A stretch of DNA of 64,000 bases from Fragum whitleyi (Eukaryota > Mollusca > Bivalvia > Cardiida > Cardiidae): positions 56,871,066-56,935,065 of the forward strand of contig OX411547.1 in NCBI GenBank assembly GCA_948146395.1. Direction: 5' to 3'. The position numbers and the translations under genes are program-made. Below the pieces are notes generated by a model that saw nothing but the letters and a program-made list of their open reading frames with translations, ran no database searches and was not told the DNA's origin. Of this stretch, positions 24,401 to 32,264 are shown piece by piece; position 1 is the first letter of the stretch, and the number at the start of each line of letters is the position of its first letter.

Positions 24401-27400
24401 AAACGGGGTAATTTTGGCATATTTCACGAGATCATTGCTTGGGCAGTGGTTTTATTTTGGCTATATTGGCGGCCAAGCTAAAATGCGCCAAAAATAATCC
24501 ACCGCCAATATTTGTCATTTTTAAAGGAGAAATTTCTTTATTATGATGAATATGAAATCTATGCATTTAAGTCAATGTTAATTAAATTTATATCAAAGAT
24601 ATGCAGACCAGGGTTTTACCGAGCTTTTCGAAATTAGGGGTCCCAAGGACTCAACCTTAAAAATATTAGGGGTCCCCGTCCTTATTTCAGGGGTCCCAAC
24701 GAGACAAGTTGAGAAATTTAAATTTCAAACAATGGAACATTGTGATGAGTGATATAAAAAGTAATTTTATCATTTCCTCAAAATTCAATATTTCCATAAT
24801 TCCATTTATACATCAGTTAGAGTGCTTGTCCTAATCTCTTAAGGACTTTAGAATATCACTTTGTTCCAGTGTGATTTTAGATTTTTGTAATGATTCAGTT
24901 GACTGGACATTATGAGTAATATTAAAGATCAATCAGTGAGCGGATCTGATGTAGGAACGATGCAGTATCGCAAAACATACAGTTATTTTCATAAGGCAAC
25001 GTAACCAGTGGTTGATTTTTTTCAGCCTGAATTAAGTAGATCTAAGTGTTATTTTTTGGATGTTGTGGTGTTTTACATACTCGACGAGGACCAGAGCTCA
25101 TTTCGAGGGGAAAAATTGCTACATCTCGGTCATTAGCTTTTTAACAAAGTTAGATGACTAAATTGCTCACTAAAACACAAAATCCCTTTAACGTAAGGGT
25201 ATACGACGGTCTCAGTAAGCGACGTATCAATTTTGTGTACAAGGAAGATTGACGAACAATCCGAATGAATTAAAAAAAGGCCCGATTCGATTTTTCAATC
25301 GAACAAAAATCTACCCTTTTAAATAAGTTTACTAAAGCTCTTTAATGGTTCATAAACAATTCTTGTGGGTTTTTTTTTTTTTGTTGATATATCATAAGAC
25401 AAAGTAATAGTTACTAATAGACTTTAAAATAATAGAATGCGATCTCAAATTGCCTGAGTACAAACAAGATCGTTCTCGGGCCGAGATGACCATGATTACC
25501 TGAACATTCCGTCCTCGAAAAGACAAAACAAGCGCACCGGTGTCGTAAACGATATCTCTTCGATAAAATTGTGATGTTTGAATTTTTCCCCTATAAAGAT
25601 TCATTTGCGTATTTTAAACCGTTTCCAAGTCATTTAGAGCCCTTTACCTGAAACTATTTTTGTGCGTCCCGTGGACTCGTGTTGCAAATAAACGTGCGTA
25701 CAGACTGAATTTTTTGCGTATATGGACGCAGAAATCTGCGTCCCGTAAAACCCTGGCAGACCATACTTATTCAAATTGGAATAAGAAAATCTGCTGACAA
25801 TGTTGGCATTTTGACGGGTCAACGCAATACGATTGTAAGTGCCTATAATTATAGGCACTTATAATAATATTGCTCCGATCCCTCAATTTTAAGATTCCAG
25901 ATCCAAGTTGGTCGATACATTGTAATGAAAATCACAGCAAAAAAGTGTGAAAAACTTATACACGCCTTATAACTATAACAAAAGGTGTGAAAACATCCTA
26001 TTGTTAAGATTATAGAAAGTTGATATTACCCTAAAAATTTCCTTTCTTTTACTTACGTTGTTTCAGACGACGAAATAATGAAATATAGATAAGGCGTTTT
26101 ATTTTGGCGTTTAAGTCAGATGCGCCAAAATAAATCACCGCCAAAAGATCGTAATCGAAAAACCGCCAAATCTGGACACTGCCAATATAAAGCCGTTTAC
26201 AGTATCTGTTCTTCCTATTGGCTGATGCTTCCCAACCACTTGCTCACGTCTCCTATACCACCCAGGGTTCTGTTTGACCCTTAAACCTGCAGGGTTTTGA
26301 CCCTCAAAAACATTTGCATTTTGACCCTTTAAAATTTCTCCCAAGGGGTCACTTTGACCCCCTGGGAGAAAATTCTAAGGGTCAAAACTGGGTTTTAGCA
26401 TTCAAATTTTCAATGATGTATCATAATACTATTCAGAATTCTGCTATAAATTGGTTACATAAAAAGTTACAAGAGAAGGTCAATCGACACTGAAATCTGT
26501 AAAATTGTATTCACTATTTGCTTCTTCTGTCATTTTGACCATTTAATAATAAGTTTTTACGATGAGAATTTCATGGTAATTACCTAGCAAAAGCTTTGTC
26601 AGCAAAAGGAGTTGAATTTCAATTATTTAATGCTTGACATTGACTAACGTTTTAAGTATTTGATGAATGAAGTTGTACATCTGTTTTTTAGCATGTCTTT
26701 TCTTCAGAGAAATCTGAGGTATTGCTTTAGCCTAAGTGTCGTCATCATTGAGTGAAAACTTGCAATATTTCTGATTCTCTAAAAGGTATTCATTTGAAAC
26801 TTGGCACACATGTTCATCATCAGAAGATCAACCTATTCAATATAGTGGGATATTTTTAAATACATTTTGATCAAATAATGCCCTTTTCTTCTACTTAGAT
26901 TTACAGCTTGGCTGTTTTATAGAAAATAAAAGGTTTTGCCATAGCTGTGGCGGCATAATTGTTGTTGATGTCATCATATGAAAACTTTGACATTCTGTGA
27001 TATCTCTGATTCTACTGAAGGCATTCACTTGAAACTAGGCACACATGTTCACTTTCAAAAGACCAACCTTAATTTTCAAGGGGAATAACTCAAAGTGCAT
27101 TTTGTGCAAATTATGCCCCTTTTTCAGATGAGATTTTCATCCACCATCCAGCAATCAATAGCCGAGCATATAGGTACCTGTAGGTGGTATTTTTTGTTAT
27201 TCACTATCCAGCAACCAATAGATGAGCTTTGGCACCTGTAGGCGGTGCTCTTGTCATTCTGTAATGTAATTTTAGGTATAACTTTATAGTAACAATATTA
27301 ATTTTCAGCTTCTTGGAAATAAAATCATCATCTGACCTTTGTCTCCCAATGATTGAATAATACTAAACATAATAATATGGCTCGGCGCGAAACAGTTGTA

Positions 27401-30196
27401 ACTCCCTATATGTTTATAGGGAGTTACAACTGTTTTGCACAGAGCCAACAATATATGGTATGAGCAACTGGTGAGTTCTGAGAGAAATTTGTGGCATAGT
27501 TCTGGTGTGAGAGATACATGGAATCTGTTGACAGGAGCAGCTTCTACCAGTTTCTGAAAAAGGACTTTTACAAGAAAAATTACAGTATTTGTCTTTTAAT
27601 TATTAACCCTTATTATTCTAAACCCCGAATATTCCTGCCTTGACAGGAACTATAGACAAACATCAGCCTGCACATAATGTGCAATCATATTTGGTTCTAT
27701 TTTCCAGCTTTAAAAGGTTACGCAGATGAAACTCACACTGAGCACTGTGATATTAGCCTTTCTAACACGGCCATAAGTCATGAACATGGACATCGACATA
27801 ACCACGGCAAAGATAAAGTATTTAGCGAAGGTGAGGCCATGATGCCGAGTCACACATCTAACGGACACGGTGGTCACGGACATGGTCATTCACACTGTAA
27901 AGATGGAGTACCAAAATCGGTCTCGGCAATTGCCTGGATGGTTATACTAGGTGATGGGGTCCATAATTTTAGTGATGGTTTGGCGATTGGTGCTGCGTTT
28001 GCAAACAGTATTACTGGAGGTTTTAGTACGTCGATTGCTGTATTTTGTCATGAGCTGCCGCATGAAATTGGTATGTATTCTTTGAAGCTTTAAAGTTGAT
28101 TACTACTTGATTATTTCACCATCAACCAGTAAAATTATCATAAGCTATAAGTTTTCTTTTTGCAAGTACGCTTCAGTTGTTGTACAATAAATTCCAGTTA
28201 GTTACCAAACCCTTGTAGCTACAGCTCTTTCATTTGAATAGATAAAATTTTATATCCGAATCCAGTATGTACAGTGGCATGCAAACGTAATCAAAAATTT
28301 TGGGTTGCTCAATAAAAGGATAAACATGGGTCAACACTGACTTCTGAGAATAAGAAGTCCTTTGAACTCCTAACTCATGAAATCAAGGAGTCCAAGCTCA
28401 AAGTAAGTAGTCAAAATTTTCATAATGAGAGAACACTGTGGAAAAAAAGAAATTGCTTGTTAAAATCATTTTTTTCTTTTACACAATGTCCTTCTGAAGA
28501 GGATTTTTTCAAAATACTGTGGGATGTAAGTAAATGTTTTCGTAAACAACTCTTGTTGTGAAAAGATCTATAGTATTGGCAAGAGTTGAAAAGGAAACTA
28601 CCATGTGCATTCGTTTTTCAAAATATCCTCATATAACCCTTGCAAAAAGAAGAAGTCCTAACTGGTAAACAAGGAGTCTCCGACTCCCTGACTCCCCTTA
28701 GTGTCAAACCCACGCCAATCAATGTCTAAATTATGTGTTGCTTACCTAGATGGAGGTCTTTATTAGTGGAATATTGTCTTACAAGTATTCATCTGTCTGT
28801 CCTTCTATCTTTATGTTTGTTTGACTCTTATTAAAGATATAATGCTCAAATTTTGAATTATGATAGATATCACCAATACATTCCTGAAAATAGCAATGAA
28901 GGGTCATTATGAATAAGGTCAAGGTCATTTTTTGTGGTCAAATGTAATTAAATAGCTTGCAGTTTCTAGAGCATGATTATTTCTCAGACAAGTCATTATC
29001 CTGATAAATTTCAATGGCTTAGTGTAAAACAGCTGCAACTGCCAATAAATAAATATACAGTTACAACTGTTTTACACTTTGCCATCAAATTAAAAAGAAA
29101 ATGAAACAAGTTAGAGATTAAGAATGATACAAAATGTATTTTTGATCATTACAGGAGACTTTGCAATGTTATTGAGAGCTGGGATGTCACCAAAACAAGC
29201 TATCATGTACAACCTTGTCTCATCAATCCTGTGTTTTATTGGAATGTTAATCGGTGTCGCCATTGGTAATATACAGAATGCAAGTCTGTGGATATTTGCC
29301 ATTGTTGGAGGAATGTTCCTGTATATAGCCTTAGTTGATATGGTAAGTATTAAGGTCACCATTGGTGATAAATAGGATGTGAGTCTAGATACTTTCTATA
29401 GATGGTTGAATGTGCCTGTATATAGCCTAAGTTGATATGCTTAGTATTAGGGTTGCTATTGAAAATACGCAGAATGCGAGTCTATGGCTATTTGCTTTAG
29501 CCCTAGTTGATATGGTGAGTATAAAGGTCACCATAAGTAATAAACAGAATGCAAGTCTAGATATTTCCTATAGATGGTTGAACTCATCTATATAGCCTTA
29601 GTTGATATGGTGAGTATAAGGGTTGCTAATGGTAATATACAGAATGCAAGTCTAGATTTTTTTTTATAGTAGGTGGAGTTTTCCTGTATTTAGGCCTAGT
29701 TGGTCTGAAAACTTAACCCGAAAACTTAACCTTTGCCTTATCTCCAAAAGTATTTGACATACAAAGCTGTACACCAAAGTCAAGGTCATGTGACAAGGTC
29801 AAGGTCATGTGACAAGGTCAAGGTCATCTGTCAAGGTCAAACTTTAAAAAAAATGCTGTTCTGGGGGCATTCGTGTTTCACAAACACATCTTGTTCAAAT
29901 TAATTCCACTTTAAATTTTTGTCTGCAAAACCTTTGAATTTGGACAGGTCCAAAACTTTGTCAAACAGGAAAGAGTTAGGCACATTGTGAAATTGACATG
30001 TTCTACATATGAAAAGCTTTCTGCATCATCATCCAACAAATCATTTCAGCTTCCTGAGATGTCCTCTGTTGACACCAAAAAGGGAGAGAACCCTTTCTTT
30101 CACCTGTTTCTACAAATGGTGGGAATGCTGATTGGAGCTGGAATCATGTTGGTAATCGCTCTTTACGAGGAGGACTTGAAAAAAGTGTTTGATTAA
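8406..30196 (+). CDS. SLC39A: SLC39A zinc transporter, LIV-1 subfamily (8 coding exons)
   Basis: The coding exons are 8406-9491, 12959-13178, 15208-15377, 17115-17291, 18129-18249, 27708-28070, 29155-29342 and 30050-30196. All introns are GT-AG, every junction keeps phase, and the join gives 823 residues plus TAA. Known ZIP6/10 proteins are about 750-830 residues. The product should carry Zn2+ (perhaps Fe2+ or Mn2+) into the cytosol. The sequence shows a signal peptide, a His-rich ectodomain, CPALIYQID before the first membrane span, eight membrane spans, HNFSDG (about 677-682) and HELPHE (about 706-711). HELPHE and CPAL are the LIV-1 hallmarks. A 5' untranslated exon must lie upstream because the first coding exon starts at a TTTCAG acceptor. 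Assignment to ZIP5/6/10/12 cannot be settled by eye. Confidence 0.95.
9012..9356 (+). repeat. 15-bp coding minisatellite (DHDHS x 23)
   Basis: The unit GACCATGATCACTCA repeats 23 times in frame. Most differences between units are synonymous (GAT/GAC, CAT/CAC), so the peptide is kept while the DNA drifts. Copy number is a likely polymorphism. Confidence 0.92.
9754..9982 (+). mobile_element. piggyBac-like TTAA MITE (family A)
   Basis: The ends are TTAACCCTTTCCTGTTT and AAACAGCAAAGGGTTAA, a near-perfect inverted repeat with TTAA. The centre carries a GAAGAAATTGCTTG hairpin. It lies in intron 1 of the transporter gene. Full copies also sit at 20958, 21373, 24067, 33167, 38637, 42676 and 48371. 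Confidence 0.8.
10066..12606 (+). mobile_element. Non-autonomous CACTA (EnSpm) element, 2541 bp
   Basis: The left end reads CACTACTGCAAGATC and the right end TTTTGCAGTAGTG, giving an 11-base perfect terminal inverted repeat CACTACTGCAA. Both ends are flanked by the same trinucleotide CAT (10063-10065 and 12607-12609). CACTA termini with a 3-bp duplication define this superfamily. The body is built of a small vocabulary in both orientations: TAATGGCCATTA, ATGGGCATGAA, TTCATGCCCATTA. Longer internal duplications exist, for example AAAAGCGACATTGTGCTGGG at about 10137 and 10442. No transposase reading frame is visible. The element lies in intron 1. Confidence 0.8.
12640..12955 (+). mobile_element. 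Truncated pearl-like element next to exon 2
   Basis: The hairpin TACCCCCT...AGAGGGGGTA at about 12649-12675 is followed by a CTGTCTAACCATCTG tract and one core with GTCAAAGGTCAAGGTCAC. The sequence ends about where the exon 2 splice acceptor begins, so it may supply part of the intron 3' end. Confidence 0.5.
12959..13178 (+). CDS. SLC39A: ZIP transporter coding exon 2: CPAL region and His tract
   Basis: The acceptor TCCTGCAG precedes it. Phase 0 joins to exon 1 so that the frame starts CMAPKMMLN. The exon carries [13 protein letters not shown], the conserved juxtamembrane motif of LIV-1 ZIPs, then [10 protein letters not shown]...HGHS, a second His tract. It ends GGCAAAG before GTATGT, leaving one base of a split codon. 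Confidence 0.93.
13505..13570. repeat. Fold-back hairpin element (family E)
   Basis: CTATGTTGTAGGTACTCATT is mirrored by AATGAGTCCCAACAACATAGG after a short loop. Relatives lie at 14985, 19957 and 41754. It lies in intron 2. Confidence 0.65.
14985..15056. repeat. Fold-back hairpin element (family E variant)
   Basis: CTTATGTTGTTGGAACC is mirrored by GGTTCCAACAACATAAG. The inner arm differs from the 13505 copy on both sides together. It lies in intron 2. Confidence 0.6.
15208..15377 (+). CDS. SLC39A: ZIP transporter coding exon 3: membrane spans 1 and 2
   Basis: The acceptor is TTTTCAG, and the split codon joins with exon 2 to give V-W-G. The exon encodes span 1 ([20 protein letters not shown]) and span 2 ending [18 protein letters not shown], a very conserved ZIP segment. 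It ends CCTCAT before GTAAGTG, phase 0. A decayed copy of this exon lies in the following intron. Confidence 0.95.
15404..15650 (+). mobile_element. piggyBac-like TTAA MITE (family J), decayed left end
   Basis: ACCCTTGTCATGCTGAA at the left pairs with TTCAGCATTACAAGGGTTAA at the right. It sits between real exon 3 and its decayed copy in intron 3. Confidence 0.55.
15652..16062 (+). pseudogene. Decayed intronic copy of ZIP exon 3, split by a SINE
   Basis: ATCGGCAGTTTGTCTACTTG and GTGTGGCTGTTCTTCC match the real exon's ATCGGCAGTGGGTCTACTGG and the bases after it. After the SINE, CTTGGCTGTGGCTGTCAGG, GCTTTGTTA and GTTGCTACCTCA match the exon end. The splice donor is lost (CATATG instead of GTAAGT) and stops are present, so it is not an alternative exon now. 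A third faint echo begins near 16075 (ATATTGATAGTTTGTCTACTG). Confidence 0.75.
15721..15980 (+). mobile_element. tRNA-derived SINE with 10-bp target duplication
   Basis: The head TAGCACAGTTGGTAGTGC, the B box GGTTCAATCCCT, the central ACCAATGGGTTGATAATC and an AATCAATCAATC tail are all present. ACAATTAACT is duplicated exactly at 15711-15720 and 15981-15990. It is inserted inside the exon 3 copy. Confidence 0.85.
16869..16940. repeat. Fold-back hairpin element (family B)
   Basis: AGGGGTCAGCGCA...CTATTGTAAG is mirrored by CTTACAATAG...TGCACTGACCCCT around a TATA-rich loop. Seven relatives are listed in the window. It lies in intron 3. Confidence 0.75.
17115..17291 (+). CDS. SLC39A: ZIP transporter coding exon 4: His loop and span 3
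   Basis: The acceptor is ATTTACAG, phase 0. The exon encodes a His-rich loop ([10 protein letters not shown]) and then a membrane span with [18 protein letters not shown]. Basic MKRRKK follows on the cytosolic side. It ends AAAAAG before GTGAGA, phase 0. Confidence 0.93.
17789..17900. repeat. Fold-back MITE (family I)
   Basis: GATTTCATTATGGTATGAAA and AAACCTAATCACA are mirrored by GTGATTAGGTTTTTAGTTTC and the inverse ending AATGAAATC. The centre is TGAATACGCGAAGCGGATTC. The closest relative is at 50073-50190. It lies in intron 4. Confidence 0.65.
18129..18249 (+). CDS. SLC39A: ZIP transporter coding exon 5: cytosolic loop
   Basis: The acceptor is GTTGTAG, phase 0. The exon encodes a charged, poorly conserved segment ([16 protein letters not shown]). 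It ends AATAAAG before GTAGGG, leaving one base of a split codon that joins in frame to exon 6. It is the least conserved exon; its place is supported by the phase at both ends. Confidence 0.82.
18365..18600 (+). mobile_element. piggyBac-like TTAA MITE (family J)
   Basis: TTAACCCTTGTCATGCTGAA and TTCAGCATGACAAGGGTTAA form a perfect 20-base terminal inverted repeat including TTAA. An internal hairpin CTGCACTTTTGTGCAG is visible. It lies in intron 5. Confidence 0.8.
18933..19377 (+). mobile_element. MITE with 10-bp target duplication (family G)
   Basis: CATTCCGAACACCACTCGG at the left and CCGAGTGATGTTCCGAATG at the right form the terminal repeat. GGCACAATAC is duplicated exactly at 18923-18932 and 19378-19387. 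A central TTTTTGAGAATG/CATTCTCAAAAA hairpin is present. An 8-11-bp duplication suggests a Mutator-like superfamily; no transposase is seen. A second copy is at 39402-40119. Confidence 0.8.
19616..19776. repeat. Fold-back MITE (family F)
   Basis: GGGTGGACCC...ACGTTTCGGAAGT...AACAGTGTTAACCAAGG is mirrored by its inverse ending GGGGTCCACTAC. Relatives are at 22589, 36566, 46532 and 51669, bounded by TTAAGG and CCTTAA in the best copies. It lies in intron 5. Confidence 0.7.
19957..20026. repeat. Fold-back hairpin element (family E)
   Basis: TTGTGGGTACTCATTTGAAT...GAGACAATTCTAATGAGTAT...CACAACATAGGG forms a hairpin like 13505-13570. It lies in intron 5. Confidence 0.55.
20374..20650 (+). mobile_element. 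tRNA-derived SINE, old copy
   Basis: The head AGCAGTTGGTAGCGC, the B box GGTTCGATCCCT, the central CTACCAATGGGTTTATAAT and the 3' GCTAGGTGCTCCAGCC are present. The tail is degraded to ATAAATATCAATA. It lies in intron 5. Confidence 0.75.
20958..21186 (+). mobile_element. piggyBac-like TTAA MITE (family A)
   Basis: TTAACCCTTTCCTGTTT to AACAGCAAAGGGTTAA, with the central GCTTGTCAGAAGC hairpin. It lies in intron 5, about 190 bases from a second copy in the same orientation. Confidence 0.8.
21373..21601 (+). mobile_element. piggyBac-like TTAA MITE (family A)
   Basis: The structure and orientation match 20958-21186. Point changes (GCTAGTCAGAAGC) show an independent copy rather than a very recent duplicate. 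Confidence 0.8.
21836..22266 (+). mobile_element. Tc1/mariner-type MITE (family K), uninterrupted
   Basis: ACAGTTAATGACATCGTGAA and its inverse ending GATGTAATTAACTGT are the ends. An inner hairpin pairs GCAAAATTTGTTC with GAACAAAATTTGC. It lacks the SINE found in the 5701-6354 copy and so shows the empty site. Confidence 0.7.
22589..22754. repeat. Fold-back MITE (family F), diverged
   Basis: TTAAGGAAATGGAACCGTAA to GCCGCTACCTTAA, with inner arms around TTGACCAAGGTTTCC. It lies in intron 5. Confidence 0.6.
22815..22900. repeat. Fold-back MITE (family I), partial
   Basis: TATGAAACTAAAAGCCTAAT at the left pairs imperfectly with TAGCTTTAAGTTTCATA at the right. Confidence 0.5.
22934..23860 (+). 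mobile_element. Pearl-like element with four ~153-bp cores
   Basis: A decayed head (ATGCCCCCCCTTTGAAGAAG) is followed by about four copies of a unit with CATAACTTTTGAATG, AGCCTTCATATTTCACATG and CAAGACCTTTCTGTAAGTAC, at about 23250, 23400, 23555 and 23690. The end is a hairpin (AGCAACTGC/GCAGTGCT) plus CTCTTGTTT. It lies in intron 5. Confidence 0.65.
24067..24295 (-). mobile_element. piggyBac-like TTAA MITE (family A), reverse
   Basis: On the plus strand it runs ACCCTTTGCTGTTTTATCCC to AAACAGGAAAGGGTTAA. The left TTAA is mutated to GTAA. It lies in intron 5. Confidence 0.78.
25813..25884. repeat. Fold-back hairpin element (family B)
   Basis: ACGATTGTAAGTGCCTATA is mirrored by TATAGGCACTTATAAT. 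The outer arms GACGGGTCAACGC and CCGATCCCTC are diverged. Confidence 0.6.
26730..27255 (+). mobile_element. Pearl-like element, two ~235-bp cores, 3' hairpin
   Basis: Two copies contain TATTCATTTGAAACTTGGC / CATTCACTTGAAACTAGGC followed by ACACATGTTCA. The terminus is a GGCACC/GGTGC hairpin plus TCTTGTC near 27230-27255. It lies in intron 5. Confidence 0.5.
27378..27447. repeat. Fold-back hairpin element (family C)
   Basis: TGGCTCGGCGCGAAACAG, TTGTAACTCCCTATA, a loop, TATAGGGAGTTACAA and CTGTTTTGCACAGAGCCA form the hairpin. The stem uses CTCCC/GGGAG where other copies use CTGCC/GGCAG. It lies in intron 5. Confidence 0.75.
27603..27696 (+). mobile_element. Left part of a family J MITE at the exon 6 acceptor
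   Basis: TTAACCCTTATTATTCTAAA and GAATATTCCTGCCTTGACAG match family J. The copy stops about 11 bases before the TTTCCAG acceptor of exon 6, so the intron 3' end is largely transposon-derived. Confidence 0.6.
27708..28070 (+). CDS. SLC39A: ZIP transporter coding exon 6: metal-site helices
   Basis: The acceptor is TTTTCCAG. A His-rich cytosolic loop ([20 protein letters not shown]) is followed by span 4 with [12 protein letters not shown] and span 5 with FCHELPHEI. These two motifs supply the transport-site His, Asn, Asp and Glu residues in ZIP structures. The exon ends GAAATTG before GTATGT, and one base joins GA of exon 7 to give Gly. Confidence 0.96.
29018..29083. repeat. Fold-back hairpin, family C relative
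   Basis: AGTGTAAAACAGCTGCAACT is mirrored by AGTTACAACTGTTTTACACT. It ends about 70 bases before exon 7, in intron 6. Confidence 0.6.
29155..29342 (+). CDS. SLC39A: ZIP transporter coding exon 7: spans 6 and 7
   Basis: The acceptor is CATTACAG. The exon encodes [18 protein letters not shown], completing the LIV-1 PHE(L/I)GDFA motif, then two membrane spans ending FLYIALVDM. It ends GATATG before GTAAGT, phase 0. Decayed copies of its last ~80 bases and donor site follow in tandem. Confidence 0.95.
29343..29705 (+). repeat. Four decayed tandem copies of the exon 7 end and donor
   Basis: Intron 7 repeats the exon 7 end. CAGAATGCAAGTCT or close variants recur at about 29375, 29467, 29545 and 29640. 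TAGCC(T)TAGTTGATATG recurs, followed by GCTTAG, GTGAGT and GTGAGT. Two of the copies therefore keep an intact donor-like TATGGTGAGT. Reading frames are not maintained. Confidence 0.8.
29701..29895 (+). mobile_element. 5'-truncated pearl-like element (GGGGGCAT subfamily)
   Basis: GAAAACTTAACCCGAAAACT, AAGGTCAAGGTCATGTGAC, GGGGGCATTCGTGTTTCAC and AAACACATCTTGTTC match the complete copies at 38184 and 43755. The head hairpin is missing. It lies in intron 7. Confidence 0.7.
29895..29979 (-). mobile_element. Fragment of a family A MITE next to exon 8
   Basis: TCCACTTTAAATTTTTGTC, GCAAAACCTTTGAATTTGG and AAACAGGAAAGAGTTA match the left third of family A in reverse. It lies about 70 bases upstream of the exon 8 acceptor. 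Confidence 0.7.
30050..30196 (+). CDS. SLC39A: ZIP transporter coding exon 8: last span and C-terminus
   Basis: The acceptor TCATTTCAG was chosen because phase 0 then gives ...LVDM-LPEM..., as in other ZIPs. The last span, [20 protein letters not shown], and the C-terminus EEDLKKVFD follow, then TAA at 30194-30196. The ...ALYEEDL ending close to the membrane is usual for the family. Confidence 0.93.
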   Translation, partial: LPEMSSVDTKKGENPFFHLFLQMVGMLIGAGIMLVIALYEEDLKKVFD

Positions 30197-30283
30197 CGCT
30201 GAACTGGACGATAGAATGAAAGAGTGGACCAAAAAAGAAGGCTTTGGCTGGCGGCGATTGCATTGTTGAAAGATGTTGTTGTT

Positions 30284-30335
30284 GGGTGACTAAATCGTTG
30301 TAACTACAGCTTGAATAAGCTGTAGTTACAACGTT
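30284..30335. repeat. Short perfect hairpin (family D)
   Basis: GTTGTAACTACAGCTT-GAAT-AAGCTGTAGTTACAAC is a perfect 16-base stem. Relatives are at 31618 and 35200. It lies about 90 bases after the ZIP stop codon. Confidence 0.75.
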
Positions 30336-31009
30336 TAGGTCTTCCCATCGATGATATGAAGTTTTGGTGTTAATTTTGCAGAATCATTGTGTTAATAGGA
30401 GAAGACGGTGAATTTATTTTTCATTATTTTCTTCTCCCACAATGTTTTCAGCAAGATAAGGGAGGTAACTGAGGAGGGAGATAGTTAAGTAGTTGAAGAT
30501 ATGAATCTAAATTGTCACATTTCCATTCTTGGTCTAGATATCTGTATTCAGAAAACACTAACTTTAAGACAATGAATTGAAGTTATAATGTGAACAAATT
30601 TTAAGATTATTTCAGAATATTTTAGGGTAAAATATAGATTAACGAAGATAGTAACTATTGCTAGAAACTTTTTCTATCATTTTCCAACAAAATTTTCTTC
30701 TTCTTTCATTGAATAGAAAAAACTTAGGAATTTGTTTGAATTCTTTCCTGAAAAACTAAATGTAATTGTAAATTGTCATTGAAAAAGAAAATACTCTTCC
30801 ATTAGATATTTTCCTATAAGTCGATGAACACTTGTTACACAAATCATGACTACACAAGCTTATAATACATGAAGCATAAAATCACTGCAGAAAACATTGT
30901 TGTAAAAGGAGAAATTGCTTTAAGCTTGCCTTTTCTCATTATCTTGGACGTTTTTATGCTCTATTCAATTATTTATTTTCAATTGAAATAATTTAGTTTA
31001 TCATATGGA

Positions 31010-31079
31010 TGGCTCAGCGTTAAGCAGTTGTAACTGCCTTTAAACATATAGGCAGTTACAGCTACTTCAAGCTAAGCCA
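31010..31079. repeat. Fold-back hairpin element (family C)
   Basis: TGGCTCAGCGTTAAGCAG, TGTAACTGCC and their inverse ending AGCTAAGCCA form the stem. Confidence 0.7.
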
Positions 31080-31404
31080 TCTATATGCAACTTCTATATG
31101 CCAGGATCATCTAAAACTATGATGTCCTCATAGTACAGGTTACATGTTCAAGTTGTTTTGCTAAATAAAAATCTGTTCTGTTTTGTAACTGGGCAATTTG
31201 TGATCAAAGTGGGGGCTAGTTCATAGAGGTAATTAAAGGAGAGGTGGAGAGATGTTAGTATTAGTAATTACTGATAGATTCCTGCTGTTAACAAAAAAAT
31301 TGATTGACCTTTCAAATCTGCAGGCTTTGACCTTACCATTTTCACACGATTTTGTAACAGGGTGGTTATGAGGCTTAGGTTGCCAACCTCTAAGATTTAT
31401 GTCC

Positions 31405-31540
31405 CTGATGGCAGCACTCATCCTTTCCGACTACTGGTGCAAGAAATACCAGGAATCCATTGTTAGGTGCTCCAGATGCTGTGATAAAGCTGAAAGATTG
31501 TTGAAAGCAGCGTAAAACCCCATTCAAACAAACAAACACA
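31405..31540 (+). mobile_element. tRNA-derived SINE fragment
   Basis: GATGGCAGCACTCATCC jumps to GCAAGAAATACCAGGAATCC (the centre is deleted) and runs to a (CAAA)n tail. Confidence 0.65.
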
Positions 31541-31617
31541 TTTAAGATTTATGTCCATGCAGGCCATATGGGTTTGTAAGTGCTTAAGAAAATCATTGGT
31601 TAGAAACCTTAATGTTG

Positions 31618-31655
31618 GTACTACAGCTTGAATAAGCTGAGTTACAACATTTGTG
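31618..31655. repeat. Short hairpin (family D), partial
   Basis: ACTACAGCTTGAATAAGCTG with a one-base defect in the right arm (GAGTTACAAC). Confidence 0.5.
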
Positions 31656-32187
31656 TTTCCCATCGCCAAAATGTTGACAATATTGAAGAGGGTCAATAGA
31701 GCACTCACAACCTTATTAGATAATTTGATTGGTCAATTAACATTTTGTTTGGCAGCAATTGTCTATTACTTGAGTCTGTATGTGATATTTGAAAAAGTTT
31801 TACTTGAGCAAAGTGCAAATTTGGAAAAGCCCATACATCAGCAGTTCTGACTACCCAGAAGTAATTTTCAATATGCATATGTGTAGGCTGATCTTAGTCT
31901 GTACTAAGAAGAGCTGGAGAAAGTTTAATGCTCCTTGTACATTTTCACATTGTGACTATTTTTCAAAAATCATTTGCAGACTCAAAAAAAAACATCCAAT
32001 AAGGCATTTCCTTGCTTAAAGCAATTTGTATTATTCCATAACATGTTTTGTAATGTTTAAAAGGTTCTCAACAGTTCCATGAATTACAGGGTTATTTGTT
32101 TATTGTTACCCAAAACCTGCAAGCAAGAATTGGGTGACATATGCATGCTTATTTTAACATAAAGTTGTCTATCCATATTTCAATATC

Positions 32188-32258
32188 GAGGGGTCAGTGG
32201 AACACTATTGTAAGTGCCTATATATTTAAAGGCACTTACAATATTGTTGCGCTGACAA
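32188..32258. repeat. Fold-back hairpin element (family B)
   Basis: GAGGGGTCAGTGGAACACTA and TTGTAAGTGCC are mirrored by GGCACTTACAATATTG and GCGCTGAC. The last arm bases are altered. Confidence 0.65.
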
Positions 32259-32264
32259 TTCCAC

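Larger units (their letters stand above)
30197..31409 (+). other. Probable 3' UTR and downstream flank of the ZIP gene
   Basis: No further frame is supported. An AATAAA lies at 31164-31169, a possible polyadenylation signal, but this is one of several AT-rich candidates. Two hairpins (30284-30335 and 31010-31079) lie before it and could be transcribed in the UTR. Confidence 0.4.

Noticed and set aside
27677..28093. Stand-alone 138-residue zinc-binding protein
   Set aside because: The bases before 27708 and after 28070 are intron; the exon carries the central ZIP motifs.
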